Shown here: in pieces, positions 49,856-60,738 of the stretch | How positions within the stretch are numbered: position 1 is the stretch's first letter | Layout of the letters: each line of letters opens with the position of its first letter | DNA from: Euclidia mi | Lineage: Eukaryota; Arthropoda; Insecta; Lepidoptera; Erebidae | NCBI GenBank assembly: GCA_944739405.2 | Contig: OX123209.2 | Coordinates: 12,728,217 to 12,792,216, forward strand | DNA: 64,000 nucleotides | Direction: 5' to 3' | Position numbers and translations under genes: made by a program | The notes under the pieces: generated by a model | Told to the model about the DNA's origin: nothing | Databases searched by the model: none | What the model saw: the letters and a program-made list of their open reading frames with translations, nothing else

Positions 49856-50600
49856 CCTTATAATAAATAGTACATAGGCAACGGCACGCACTGGATGTCC
49901 TGTGGGCGTCCTGTCTCGTCCGCGAGGCGCATCACGCCGTGCGTGCCCGTCAGCACTGACACTGCGGAGCTAGAGACAAAGTTTGTACCTTATAATAGTA
50001 CATAGGCACGGGCAAGAGTCCATTGCTGTTGTCATTGGTGTGCAGGTAGATGTCCTGTGGACGTCCTGTCTCGTCCGCGAGGCGCATCACGCCGTGCGTG
50101 CCCGTCAGCACTGTCACTGCGGAGCTAGAGACAAAGTTTGTACCTTATAATAGTACATAGGCACGGGCACGAGTCCATTGTTGTTGTCATCGGTGTGCAG
50201 GTAGATGTCCTGTGGACGTCCTGTCTCGTCCGCGAGGCGCATCACGCCGTGCGTGCCCGTCAGCACTGTCACTGCGGAGCTAGAGACAAAGTTTGTACCT
50301 TATAATAGTACATAGGCACGGGCACGAGTCCATTGTTGTTGTCATCGGTGTGCAGGTAGATGTCCTGTGGACGTCCTGTCTCGTCCGCGAGGCGCATCAC
50401 GCCGTGCGTGCCCGTCAGCACTGTCACTGCGGAGCTAGAGACAAAGTTTGTACCTTATAATAGTACATAGGCACGGGCACGAGTCCATTGTTGTTGTCAT
50501 CGGTGTGCAGGTAGATGTCCTGTGGACGTCCTGTCTCGTCCGCGAGGCGCATCACGCCGTGCGTGCCCGTCAGCACTGTCACTGCGGAGCCCCGTGCCTG
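49856..50600. repeat. Tandem array, 155-bp units derived from the exon 6 donor region
   Basis: Units start GTTTGTACCTTATAATAG at 49981, 50136, 50291 and 50446, with a diverged partial unit at 49856-49980. Each unit, on the minus strand, is the last 136 bp of exon 6 plus the first 19 bp of intron 6. The junction TCTCTAG|CTCCGC can look like an acceptor, but entering there shifts the frame and hits stops. Units are almost identical, so the array is young. Confidence 0.95.
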
Positions 50601-50618
50601 CACGCGACGTCTTAAAGC
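50454..50618 (-). CDS. Nuclease copy 2, exon 6
   Basis: 165 bp, 55 codons, phase 0 at both ends. The acceptor is TTTCCCTCGCAG at 50619-50630 and the donor AAG|GTACAA at 50448-50453. It encodes ALRRRVQARGSAVTVLTGTH, then GVMRLADETGRPQDIYLHTD and GLVPVPMYYYK, matching the VxTGTxGV...GLIPVPxxYYK region of insect NUC nucleases. Only this rightmost unit of the array has the true acceptor and the first 29 bp. Confidence 0.88.
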
Positions 50619-50934
50619 CTGCGAGGGAAAGATTAAACTTTGCCTTAAAAAGATCTTGTAATATACCTACTCTTACATAATGGGTACGGTGCAGTCTTAG
50701 TTCGAAAGTGAAAGGATTTGAAAGTGTTGCTATGCCAGCCATGTGCCACCGCCGGTGGCGAATTGTTGCACGGCGGTGATAGTCATAAACTCCGACTCCA
50801 ATGTCGGCCACACATACACACTCTGTGTTTCAGCGCCATTAGAAGCCTTAGTTAAGGCACAGGTAACGAGTGAAGCTAAAACCTAAATGCGTGTTAGGAA
50901 TAAAAAGTATCTGTTGCTGTACCTGTTCTTCGTT

Positions 50935-51130
50935 CTGTGTGGTGACGGATTAATAACACAAATGGTTACTACCCATATTTCATTCCATGGGTGTCCTAGG
51001 AACTGTCTACAGAAAATAGTCGAAATAAACAGTCTCATAGAGACGGTAAACTCGACATCAAGCTCGATACGAACCCATCTAGACAGCATGGTATAATAGA
51101 CCACCTCCCCCTATTGCCTTATGCTATTGT
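50935..51130 (+). mobile_element. SINE (family C), truncated
   Basis: GTGTGGTGACGGATTAATAA, CATTCCATGGGTGTCCTAGG and CATGGTATAATAGACCACC. It replaces the RTE fragment that lies at the same place in copy 1 (1-462). Confidence 0.5.
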
Positions 51131-51149
51131 GAAGCTAATTGGAGAGGCC

Positions 51150-51450
51150 TATATCAACAAACTTAGATTTACAATAGAAGCGCAAACCTTAAGGATTTCG
51201 TTGCTGATTCCAAGTGTGGTCTGCCCCCAGTTTAGTTGGTAGTTGGCGGCGATGGCGTCGTTTTCCTTCTCGCTTGCTCTCGTAGTTAAGATACACTGGG
51301 GAAACGTCCGTCTCTCTTGCTCTCGTAGTTAATATACACTGGGAGAACGACTGCCACGCCGCCAAGCGGCAATTGGGTCGTAGAAAGTTTGACTTTAGAG
51401 CTCCCATTGGGAACGTGCTTCTGTGTAAATCGTTGCCAATAAATGAGTTC
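51150..51450. mobile_element. MITE-like element M1, copy c
   Basis: It is the counterpart of 510-802: AGATTTACAATAGAAGCGCA at the left, GTGCTTCTGTGTAAAT at the right, with the same internal GCTTGCTCTCGTAGTTAA repeats. It predates the duplication. Confidence 0.6.
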
Positions 51451-51489
51451 GTTGCCAATATCCACAAAAGGCGGATGATGTTGTAGTAC

Positions 51490-51624
51490 CTCTTCGAGTG
51501 CGGCCCAGTCGCCGGCGTTGCCCCGCATCCACTGCGGCGCACAGTTAACGTAGTGGAAGGTGGCGCGCGTCTCCGCGTCCAGCGTGTAGTCAGCACGCGC
51601 TGCTAGGTGACCGCGCGTCAGGAA
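51490..51624 (-). CDS. Nuclease copy 2, exon 5 (catalytic core)
   Basis: 135 bp, the same 45 codons as copy 1 exon 5: TRGHLAARADYTL, YVNCAPQWMRGNAGDW, LEE. The acceptor is TTTGTTTAAG and the donor GAG|GTACTA. It is the leftmost unit of the 51544-51957 array. Confidence 0.85.
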
Positions 51625-51957
51625 CTTAAACAAACATGTACATGTCAGTTGACGTAGTGGAAGGTGGCGCGCGTCTCCGCGTCCAGCGTGTAGTCAGCAC
51701 GCGCTGCTAGGTGACCGCGCGTCAGGAACTTAAACAAACATGTACATGTCAGTTGACGTAGTGGAAGGTGGCGCGCGTCTCCGCGTCCAGCGTGTAGTCA
51801 GCACGCGCTGCTAGGTGACCGCGCGTCAGGAACTTAAACAAACATGTACATGTCAGTTGACGTAGTGGAAGGTGGCGCGCGTCTCCGCGTCCAGTGTGTA
51901 GTCAGCACGCGCCGCCAGGTGGCCACGCGTCAGGAACGTAACAAACATTACAGTCTT
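51544..51957. repeat. Tandem array, four 104-bp units from the exon 5 acceptor region
   Basis: Units start at 51544, 51648, 51752 and 51856, with the same unit and register as 890-1917. The outermost unit lacks the AG before the exon sequence (TACGTTCCTGACG). The difference in copy number from ten in the other arm shows expansion or contraction since duplication. Confidence 0.95.
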
Positions 51958-52169
51958 AGTCAGACTCTTAGATCTGAACCAGGTTTCTTTATATCTTTAT
52001 TTTGATTTAGGGGTTTCCGCCCAATATGAATATATACTCTACGTCGATGAATACATCTACTTGGGCCACCTAATAGCTCTTGAAAATAGGCTAGAATAAA
52101 AATAGGTCATCAAATCGAAAGCGCCTGGAAAAGCTTCTGGTCCATGATGACGCTAACATAGGATGATTT

Positions 52170-52490
52170 GCCAAGAGCGAATCATCCTGAATGAACATTA
52201 CACTAGCAGACAAGATACAGAAAACCGAGCATCAAAGACGTGGGAAGAAAGGCTGCCAGTGTAAAATGGAACTGGGCAGGCCAGGTCAGCCAGCGCGAGG
52301 GTCGTTGCGCAACCATCTGAACACTATGGGTGACACGTGACGCAAGATAGATGACGTCGCCAAAGTCGTCCTCGAATGAGGTGGCGAGATGACCTGGGCG
52401 TCTAACATAAGAGCTGGCTTGAGATTGCGTGCGACAAGCAAGTCTGGAAAGATTTGGGCCTTTGACCAAAAGTGGGATAGCCAGGATTGT
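52170..52490 (+). pseudogene. RTE-like LINE C-terminal fragment
   Basis: It is the counterpart of 2140-2465 (AGACAAGATACAGAAAACCG, AAAGACGTGGGAAGAAAGG, GGGCAGGCCAGGTCAGCCAG), shared by both arms and broken. Confidence 0.6.
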
Positions 52491-52697
52491 ATTGATGAAA
52501 TTTAACCTGGTTAGGATCGGTTTTATTATGCCTTAACCCTGTAACTGGTAGAAGCTTTTTTTATGTCAAAAAAATAAAATCTCGTTTTATGGAATCATTG
52601 TGGGTAGTTTAATAGTTAATGTTCAAGAAAAAAAATTATACATGTTTACAATAAGAAAAAAACATGGTGGCAATATCCTTGCCAGCACCAGTAAGAG

Positions 52698-52743
52698 ACC
52701 AAGAAAATCAATGAACGACGAATCATTCATTGATTTTCTTGGT
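52698..52743. repeat. Perfect 18-bp stem, 10-nt loop inverted repeat
   Basis: ACCAAGAAAATCAATGAA and its reverse complement are separated by CGACGAATCA. The right arm overlaps the end of the piggyBac fragment. Confidence 0.85.
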
Positions 52744-53158
52744 GAAATAATATGAAACATGGATGTATACATAGTGCCACTTTACTCCGTTCACATTCTA
52801 TTTTAGACCTCTTATTATTTACTTTAGTGCTGCAGTAGCGAGACCTCTTAAAAGTCTTTATTTCTATAGGCCAGTGTTCATCTAATCTTTCAAATCTGGT
52901 TTCTTCTGGTAGGTACACCGTAAATTCTTTTTGTCTTTCATCAGTCTCTTCCACTCGTTTCTATTTTTTAGTTACATATTTTGGCGTTGATTGGAATGAT
53001 CTTTTTCTAAAGGTTTTATTATCCACCAGCTCCCTTGAAAAAGCAATTCTGAATTGTTTTTGGCCCATAACATTGTGCTCTCGGGTGTTTGTTTGATGTA
53101 ATATATGGGCATTGGTTATTGTAACATCTATTCTTCTACCCACGGAATATGATGTTCT
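52727..53158 (-). pseudogene. piggyBac-like transposase, C-terminal fragment
   Basis: Two minus-strand frames separated by a stop: RRIDVTITNAHILHQTNTR, QKQFRIAFSRELVDNKTF, then EETDERQKEFTVYLPEETRF, RYCSTKVNNKRSKIEC, VALCIHPCFILFHQ. The VxxxNAxIL and FRxxLxxxL segments and the terminal Cys-rich C..C...LC...CF..FH finger are the piggyBac C terminus. The catalytic part is missing. It is present only in copy 2's expanded intron 4. Confidence 0.75.
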
Positions 53159-53566
53159 TTTTCAGCTCTACTCACATATGAGTACCACTAAGAGTCTTCG
53201 ATAAACCTGAAAAGTTACATCATAAGTTCCAGTGGTTGGGTTTCTTATGTACAAACAAAATGAGCCCAAACTCGGTATGCCTAGCTCTTCTCACATATGA
53301 GTACCAGTGAGAGTCATCGAATAACCCTGGAAGGTTACTTCATAAGTTCCAGTGGTAGGGTCTCTCATGTACTAACAAAATGAGCCCAAACTCGGCATGC
53401 CTAGCTCTACTCACATATGAGTACCAGCAAGAGTCATCGAATAACCCTGGAAGGTTACTTCATAAGTTCCAGTGGTAGGGTCTCTTATGTACAAACAAAA
53501 TGAGCCCAAACTCGGCATGCCTAGCTCTACTCACATATGAGTACCAGCAAGAGTCATCGAATAACC

Positions 53567-55365
53567 ACCTCAGGTATAAAGAACGATTACAAAATAATCT
53601 CGCTACTGACCCTAAGTCATTCTGGAATTACGTAAGGTCGAACAAAGACACGTCTAGTCAGTACAAACTGATTAAAGAGGGACGAGTTCTATTAGGTGAC
53701 GAATCTGCTAAGGAGTATGCACGATTCTTCCACTCTGTGTACAGCGAGGCGGCGGGCACACTGAGCGCAGAGGCGGCGTGCAGAGAGGCGGCGCCGAGCA
53801 GCGCTTACGCGCACTTCGCCACCCTCGAGAGGGCGGCCGTTCGCCGCGCGCTCACTTGTCTGCCGCCTAAGCGCTCAGTGGGTCCTGATGGGATTCCACC
53901 CTACATCTTGAGGGATTGCCGCATAGTATTAGCGGGACCTTTGCTGCACATATTCAATATTTGCTTATCGGTAGCACACTTTCCGACTCGTTGGAAACTG
54001 ACTCGGGTGGTACCTATACCAAAAGGTCGAGGTGGCACGGATGTCAGTGACTTTAGACCTATTGCGGTGCTGAGCGCACCAGCCAAAGTATTCGAGATGG
54101 CTGTTCACAGTAGCCTTTATGCACAGATTGGGGCTCATTTGTCTGATGCGCAGCACGGCTTCCGTCCTGGACGCGGTACAGCGGGAAACTTACTTCACCT
54201 GATGACGCAGTTGGTACCAGCTGTTGACGCTGGGCTTCAGGTTGACGTAGCCTACCTGGACTTCAAGAAGGCGTTTGACACGGTCGACCACGACATACTC
54301 TTGTCGAGGCTGGCTGGTATGGGCTGCACATTTCATACTGTAAAGTTCTTCGCCAGTTATCTTCGAGATAGGCGTCAGTATGTCGACTGTGGCGGACACT
54401 TCTCGGAGCCCTACTACACAAGATCGGGAGTTAGTCAGGGCAGTAATCTAGGACCCTTATTATTTATTATCATGGTAAATGATTTACCGACGATGGTCAG
54501 GTCAACATGTCTACTGTTTGCTGATGACCTTAAGTTGTCAGCGGTGATTAAAAACAGTGCTGATAGTGACATGCTGCAGCGCGACTTGGCTAGAGTCACT
54601 GAATGGAGTCACTGCAATAAGCTTTACTTCAATGTTTCAAAGTGCTCAGTGCTTTCATTCACCCGCACACGAAACCAACAACACCACCAGTACAGTATGA
54701 ACGGGGAGCTGCTGCAGCGTGTCACGGAGGTAAAGGATTTAGGCATCCATTTCACCAGCGACTTACAGTTTCGTAAACACGTGGTACATATTTGTAAGAA
54801 GGCGTACCGGAATCTGGGGTTTATGCTGCGTCGGGCGAATGAGTTCACGAACATCGGTGCATTAAGGGCTTTGTACGAGGCTCTTGTGAAGAGTCATCTG
54901 GAATACAATGCGGCCATCTGGAGTCCGAGTGAAATTATATATAAAAAGATGCTCGAGCGGATACAGAACAAATATATTAGATTTATGTATTTAAAATTAT
55001 ATGGGATATATCCGGGATACCCGTTACTGTACCCCACCTTATTCTGCCTTGGTATGGTGGGGTATTTCAGATTGGAAGTCAGGCGTGAAGTGGCATTGGC
55101 AACTTATCTTCTGAAAGTTTTGAGAGGTACAATACAAAACTCTGGTATACTCTCAGAGATAGGTTTTTGTATTCCGGACGAGCACGTGACGCGGCGGCGC
55201 AGGCCGCGGCTGCTGGTGGTGCCGCGTGCGCGCACCAACCTGCTGGAGCGCGCACCGCTCACTCGCGCGTTGCGCACTCTCAACACGGTGGCTGATGGGA
55301 TTGACATATTTAACTGTACACTGAGCGAGTTCACAAGGGCCACTTACTGTGTAGTACCTATGTAA
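53567..55365 (+). CDS. LINE reverse transcriptase, open frame without endonuclease
   Basis: About 600 codons are open; the frame upstream of 53567 is satellite and not part of the protein. Motifs: DPKSFWNYVRSNKDTSS, KRSVGPDGIPPYILRDC, FRPIAVLSAPAKVFEMAVHS, AQHGFRPGRGTAGN, VAYLDFKKAFDTVDHD, SGVSQGSNLGPLLFIIMVND, CLLFADDLKLSAV (FADD box), EVKDLGIHFTSDLQFRKHV, LEYNAAIWSP. The GC-rich third positions differ from the AT-rich LINEs nearby. The open frame implies recent insertion. Confidence 0.9.
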
Positions 55366-55471
55366 GGAAGTATAGTTAAGGAAATATATTTTAAGTTAGG
55401 TTCTTTGTCGAATTAGGTTAAGTTATATCTGTAATGGCAAAGTTATGTGATAAATAAATAAATAAATAAAT
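53567..55471 (+). mobile_element. 5'-truncated Jockey-superfamily LINE with (AAAT)n tail
   Basis: It is inserted within a satellite unit: ATAACC precedes 53567 and ATAACC follows the tail of repeated AAAT at 55453-55475. The reading frame ends at 55365 and the 3' UTR is about 90 bp. Confidence 0.88.
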
Positions 55472-55690
55472 AACCCTGGAAGGTTACTTCATAAGTTCCA
55501 GTGGTAGGGTCTCTTATGTACAAACAAAATGAGCCCAAAGTCGCCATGCCTAGCTCTACTCACATAAGAGTACCAGTAAGAGTCAGCGAATAACCCTGGA
55601 AGGTTACTTCATAAGTGCCAGTGGTAGGGTCTCACCAAAACAAATAAAATGAGCCCCAACCCATAACTAGGTCTACTCTTTTATGAGTTC

Positions 55691-56576
55691 CAGTCGCAAC
55701 ACTTGAACGGGATGGTATACCATCAGTCCAGATAATCTTACCAGATTTCAACGCAAGAAACAAAATAATATCTAAATACCGAAATATATCCCGAATCAAC
55801 ATAACGGAGAAAATAAAGTAATAATGTCCATTTATATAAAAAAATAAGAAACTTATTTGTACGTAATTCGCACAGAATACGAGAAGTATCAAATTGATTT
55901 TAGCGAATATTTTGTATTCGTATATTGCTTTTTTCGACTTCGGGCTGCAGCGACAAGCGACATAGAGTCCACTCCCGACGGCGCTCAAGCGCAGACTGAA
56001 ATATCATTGCAGAATTTGGATATATAAATCAAGAAAGTGGCTAAATAAAACGACCCTTATTGCCACACATTAAGACACACGTATGCGAGCAAAATAGAAG
56101 AAAAATGTAACATGATTTTTTCCTTTTTTTGAGTCAATTTACAATATTTTGAAAAATAGATTGGTTTTTGAGATGACTATATTTAGTACCCTATCCTAAC
56201 TTTGAAAATCTAAATAAATGTAAAAATAGAGAGAAAATTGTACCCAAAAATAGCAGTAGATATATGCCTATTTTTGATTTAGAGGCAGTTTCGAATCGAT
56301 TTTACATTAATAATAATTATATATTTTTTATTTATTTTCAGATTGATTTGTAGATAAAAAAGTAATCAATTTATCGTAATCATTAGTTCTATTAGTTATT
56401 ATCTAAAATTGTCGTAAAATGTACCGGAAACATGTGGTTTTTAGACAAAAGCGTAAACGCGTCCTTATGCTGGATTCATGCGGTCCCTCATAAGTATAAC
56501 TTAAACAAATATGAATTGGGCGTGCTGCTCTTCTAGGTAGCGATTAACTTAGCTTATGTCGCCGAAGACCGTTATT
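55691..56576. other. AT-rich stretch without recognised genes
   Basis: Nothing is supported. Runs such as AAAAATAGATTGGTTTTTGA occur but no repeat family is recognised. Confidence 0.3.
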
Positions 56577-56830
56577 CCGCCATTGCTTCGATCGCCTAGT
56601 GGTGTACGTAACGGACTGCCGAGACGATGGTCTCGGGTTCGATCCCCAGTTACCCCGGGCACACACCTCTGACTTTTCGAAGTTATGAGTGTATTAAAAA
56701 TGTTAATTATCGCTCGCTTTGCAATGTGCCCGGTAGATGACAAAAGGCTCGCCCCCTAGTACATTGGACAGAATCGAAACATAAATGGCGAATTACGGGT
56801 GTTTGAAATGAATATTTATTTTGTATTAAC
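56577..56830 (+). mobile_element. tRNA-derived SINE
   Basis: CGATCGCCTAGTGGTGTACG, a B box in CTCGGGTTCGATCCCCAG, then ACTTTTCGAAGTTATGAGTG and AATGTGCCCGGTAGATGAC, AAGGCTCGCCCCCTAGTAC. It is a mosaic of family A and B landmarks. Confidence 0.6.
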
Positions 56831-56949
56831 TTTTTTAAAGTGCTTACGAAAAGTCAAATTATAATTAAAATTGTTCAGTTTATACATAATTTGCTTTTAA
56901 TCACAGTGTAGTTTTAACAATAATAATGAATTTATTTATAGATACATTT

Positions 56950-58540
56950 CTTACATTAAGAGGTAGCTTGTTATAAAAGCGTATACACTACCCCATAAAA
57001 CAGCTACTTATTTTGTGAAGGGGGGTTCTATGAACTATAAGATTATTCTTATCTTCACTTTTTATACTAAACTTGTCAATGTTCTTGTGGACATAAATAA
57101 CAGATTATCGTATAAATATTGCGAAGTAACAGTTAGAATGCCTATCTCACTGAACTTTTCTCTTAGAGAAACACGAGGACCGAGGTTGTAAATTCCCCTT
57201 ATTGCTCTTTTCTGCAGAACGAATATTGTGTTAAGGTCTGCAGCATTCTCTCAGAGGAGAATCCTATATGACATAATACTATGAAAGTAACTGAAATACA
57301 CCATTCTAGCTGTTTCTATATCTGTGAAGCGTCTAATTGTTTGCAGAACTAAGTTTGCCTGAAAGTCTTTCTATATGCAGACCCCATTAAAGTTTGGAAT
57401 CAAGCATAATACCTAGAAACAAGGTTGTCCCGACGGGGTCAATTCTGGTTTCCTTAAATTGTACATTAGTTTCCATCTGTTTAACAGTGGGCATTGAGAA
57501 TTTTAAGAGTTTAGTTTTCTTATCATTGAGTAATAAATTATTTACATCAAACCAATTAACAACTTTAGAAAGTGCGTTGTTTACTTCGCCAAAATTACTC
57601 TGTTGTCTTTTAATATTAAAAATTAAAGAGGTATCATTCGCGAATAACTATTATAATTAAAATATTATATTATTATTAATATATTTTAGGTATATATTTA
57701 TTTATATATGTATATATAATATGTATGTGTATGTAAGTATATGTATGTGCATTTAAGTTTATGTATGTATGTATTATTATTATGATTTAATTTTGTAATG
57801 TATGTGCGTCCATCATATCTATTAAATATATTATGTTTAAGTCAAACTCTGTTTTTTTAATACACGTACCATTATTCTCTGCACCACTCTAACGTAGATT
57901 GGTAGAAAATGCCTAAGGCCACCTTTATACGCTATGTGTGTATATAAAGTTAATAAATAAAAACAACACAATCTCATGATTTTTCTTTAGGTCGACGACG
58001 ATAACGATTTACCCTATGTAAATCGTTGATATAGATCAAAATTAGAAATGGTCCGAGGATTGAACCCTGTGGGACGCCCATTTTTATGGCAGAACCTGGC
58101 GATGTATTATTATTAATCTGGACCTTCAGGATTCTGTTGCCCAAATAACAAACCAGGAGATCGAGAGCTTTGTTTCTAATGCCGTAATGATACAATTCCC
58201 TGACCAGAATATCATAATGTACACAATAAAAGGCTTTGGACAAGTCGCAAAAAATTCCTAAAGCATTGCGACTTCTCCCAAGCTGCAAATATACTTTTGA
58301 TTAACTTTACTCCTGCGTAAGTAGTCGAACGACCCCTCGTAAATCTTCGGAATTACGAGGGTGAATCTGTTTCTTGTGAAGAAGATTACGTCTGTTAAAA
58401 TAACTAAGCAACTGACTAAGTATGAATTTTTCAAAAATTTTATGTATTAAGCTTAGGCAATACAGAAATAGGTCGAAAATTAGAAGGGTCTGGTGTGTCA
58501 CCATATTTAAAATAAAGGTATAACTTTACTATATTTAATT
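56950..58540 (-). pseudogene. Jockey-like LINE, split by a plus-strand LINE 3' fragment
   Basis: The 5' part is 58540-57970: SPIHKIFEKFILSQLLSYF, FCDLSKAFYCVHYD, NTSPGSAIKMGVPQGSILGP, IYINDLHRVNR. The 3' part is 57655-56950: FANDTSLIFN, NNALSKVVNWFDVNNLLL and LFLGIMLDSK-like sequence. It is the same family as 6410-10158. The fragment at about 57690-57965 (plus strand, tail AAGTTAATAAATAAAAAC) interrupts it. Frameshifts are throughout. Confidence 0.75.
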
Positions 58541-58819
58541 AAATCGGAAAATATTCCAGAAGCGACACAACCATGGAACACTGTTGCAAGATGTGGAGCT
58601 ATTATAGTAATAATAGATGAAACAGTTTTCACTGACAAAACCACAAATCCATTGTCATATTGTTTTGTTTAATACACCTCTGCCAACCCCGAAGTTATAT
58701 GGTTCCATTCGGTCATCGGTTCATTCACTTAAGAGTTAAAATGTCACACATAGTGATCCACTGTCCACAGGCAATTCGAAGTGTGTCGAGGATTGAAAAA
58801 AAGTACCAGACGCACTAAC

Positions 58820-58938
58820 CTGGTTTTTAGTGATATATTGGTCCCCCATATCATCTCCCAAGATGGCGTTCAGTTGAGTCTTCTGATTGGCCGTCTTGTA
58901 AAGCGCTGACATGCGCACTTTGCCAAATAGAGTTCCTT
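58820..58938 (-). CDS. Nuclease copy 2, exon 4
   Basis: 119 bp with acceptor TTTGCAG and donor CAG|GTTAGT, as in copy 1. EGTLFGKVRMSALYKTANQK, LNAILGDDMGDQYITKNQ; two residues differ from copy 1 (K/T, Q/R positions). Open. Confidence 0.82.
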
Positions 58939-59154
58939 CTGCAAATTTAAATAAGAAAATATATAATTTCATATCATCTAATAGGAGTTTCTCCTCACAC
59001 TCTCATGGGTCTGTACGTACTACGGAAGATCGTTACAACTTTGTATTGTGGAGATCAGACGATAGTCGTCCATAGAAAAGCCAACACAATTTACTGATTT
59101 TGATAAACTGAAAAGTAGGTACAATGGGCTCTTATGGACGAATGCCATGAATCT

Positions 59155-59300
59155 ATACTAATCTTCCGTTTATATACAATTCTGGCATTACTTTCTGTCT
59201 GTCAAAACACTTGGGCGTTAGAAACTGTAATTTGCATGGTGCACTAATATTTCCCGAAATGCCCGCGGAAACAGAACCGATTAAATAAAATAAAATGTTC
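59155..59300 (+). mobile_element. Helitron-like fragment, counterpart of 5632-5785
   Basis: TTACTTTCTGTCTGTCAAAAC, GGGCGTTAGAAACTGTAATT and GGTGCACTAATATTTCCCG, with small deletions relative to copy 1. Confidence 0.4.
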
Positions 59301-59363
59301 TGGCGTAGCTGTACACTTTCGTCTCCTTGTCTTGTTCTATAAAATAAATGCGTCAAAACTCAG

Positions 59364-59512
59364 CAATGAAATTAGGTCTTTTTGACAAGCCGCTCTGCAT
59401 GTACACACTCGTGGGTGACACTACGTGTTCCACGTAGTGTGTGTGGAACAGCTCCTTGTCGAAGCACGCCGAGTACAGCTTGTAGAATCGATCCTTGATC
59501 TTATAACCCACT
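59364..59512 (-). CDS. Nuclease copy 2, exon 3 with destroyed donor
   Basis: 149 bp as in copy 1: GYKIKDRFYKLYSACFDKEL, YVEHVVSP, LSKRPNFI. The acceptor ATTCCAG is kept. The six bases after the exon (59358-59363 reversed) are CTGAGT instead of GTGAGT, so the consensus donor is gone. Unspliced reading gives AEF then TGA. Confidence 0.82.
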
Positions 59513-59633
59513 CTGGAATCAGAGAATCTCTACATAAAAAAATTAAGTGCCCTTTTCGTCCTATCGGTATGAACGTGATAAGTTCAAAAACTATCGAATG
59601 GATGTTTGTAGTTTTTAATAATAGATAGTGTGT

Positions 59634-59635
<2 letters not shown>

Positions 59636-59672
<37 letters not shown>
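59636..59672. repeat. (GT)n microsatellite
   Basis: About 17 GT units. The other arm has a short version at about 6080-6092, so it has expanded here. Confidence 0.9.
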
Positions 59673-59921
59673 GTAGGCGGATAATTTACTCGATCAAAGT
59701 CTAGTAATAAATCAGTTTTTTTTATTATCTTACTTCAACATTATCTAGAATCTAGAGAGTTTAACGCCCAAAGTGTAACTATTTCTTGTTATACTTTGAG
59801 TCAGAAATCCAAGTCAAAACTCATCACTCATCATCATCACTGGAAACCAGGGGCGTAGCTACAGCTGTATCAGAAAAGCGGGCTCCAAGCTGCAAGGGCT
59901 CCGAATGCGCGTTTGCAATTT

Positions 59922-60569
59922 AGTGTTGAGCTACACCTATCAGCACAGCAGCGCACTTTCCTATGCTTCTATCCTTTTCTGTCACTTAAGACCGTCATTT
60001 ACTAGAGCGTGAAAGAGAGGGAACGCGTCAGCACGCCGCGGAATCGAAATGCGATCGGCAACACGGAAAAAATGAGGCGACGGAACGCGCGTCAGAACAC
60101 TTAGGGCCAGCGCAGACAGAACGGAGCGCAGCGGAGAGGATTTTATTAACGCACTGCGCTGACCCTTACGCGCTATAGCAGGCTATAGCATCCCTTCACC
60201 GCCGATTGATTGCGAACGCGCGCTGACGCACGCTGGCGCGTGCGGCGGTGTGCTGCCGTGTGCTGGTGCCGATTCGTATAGATTTTTCGAATTATTTTCT
60301 TTTTACTCTTGTTATTTTGCATTTCTTGCAATATGTACGCTATTACTACTGCTCTCACTTCAGCTGTGCTATCCATTTCGAACTTGAAACTATACAGTGA
60401 TCAAAACAAATGTCAAAAGAACGCGGCGCAATGCTTCAGCACGCTATAGTTCGCATTCCGCAGAACACAAATACGATCGCACACTATAGAGTGCTGCAGC
60501 ACGCGTCAGCACGCTATAGCGTGCTGAAGCACAGGCGGAACTCGGTGCTGACAGATGTAGCTCAACCCT
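59922..60569. mobile_element. TIR element of about 650 bp, inserted in copy 2 only
   Basis: The ends AGTGTTGAGCTACACCTATC and GACAGATGTAGCTCAACCCT are inverted repeats of about 22 bp with mismatches. The other arm (about 11497) reads GCAATTTTTTAACATC without it. The inside is GC-rich with repeated CAGCACGCTATAG motifs. There is no transposase. The target duplication is uncertain because the flank is a T run. Confidence 0.7.
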
Positions 60570-60738
60570 TATTTAACATCTTTATCCGTCGCTTGGGGAC
60601 CTCTAACAAATTCAGATATGAGGCCCATCTAAGGTACACTACGCCACTGCTGGGAACGCAGTGGTCTTTGGTAAAGTCGACCAATTTTTCCTGATACCAG
60701 CAAAGTCAAAATCCTTTATTCGCTTAGGTCACAACGTG

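Larger units (their letters stand above)
53161..55690. repeat. Minisatellite of about 120-bp units, interrupted by a LINE
   Basis: Units beginning CTCACATATGAGTACCA start at 53171, 53290, 53410 and 53530. After the LINE the array resumes at 55472 (ATAACCCTGGAAGGTTACTT) for about two diverging units. Repeated landmarks are CTTCATAAGTTCCAGTGGTA and AAAATGAGCCCAAACTCGG. Array identity falls at both edges. Confidence 0.9.

Noticed and set aside
50497..50811. A 104-codon minus-strand frame over exon 6
   Set aside because: It is the wrong frame of exon 6 plus the upstream intron. The family match and both splice phases support the other frame.
53500..53566. N terminus MSPNSACLALLTYEYQQ of the LINE protein
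   Set aside because: This stretch is a satellite unit repeated at 53260-53566. The LINE begins at about 53567.
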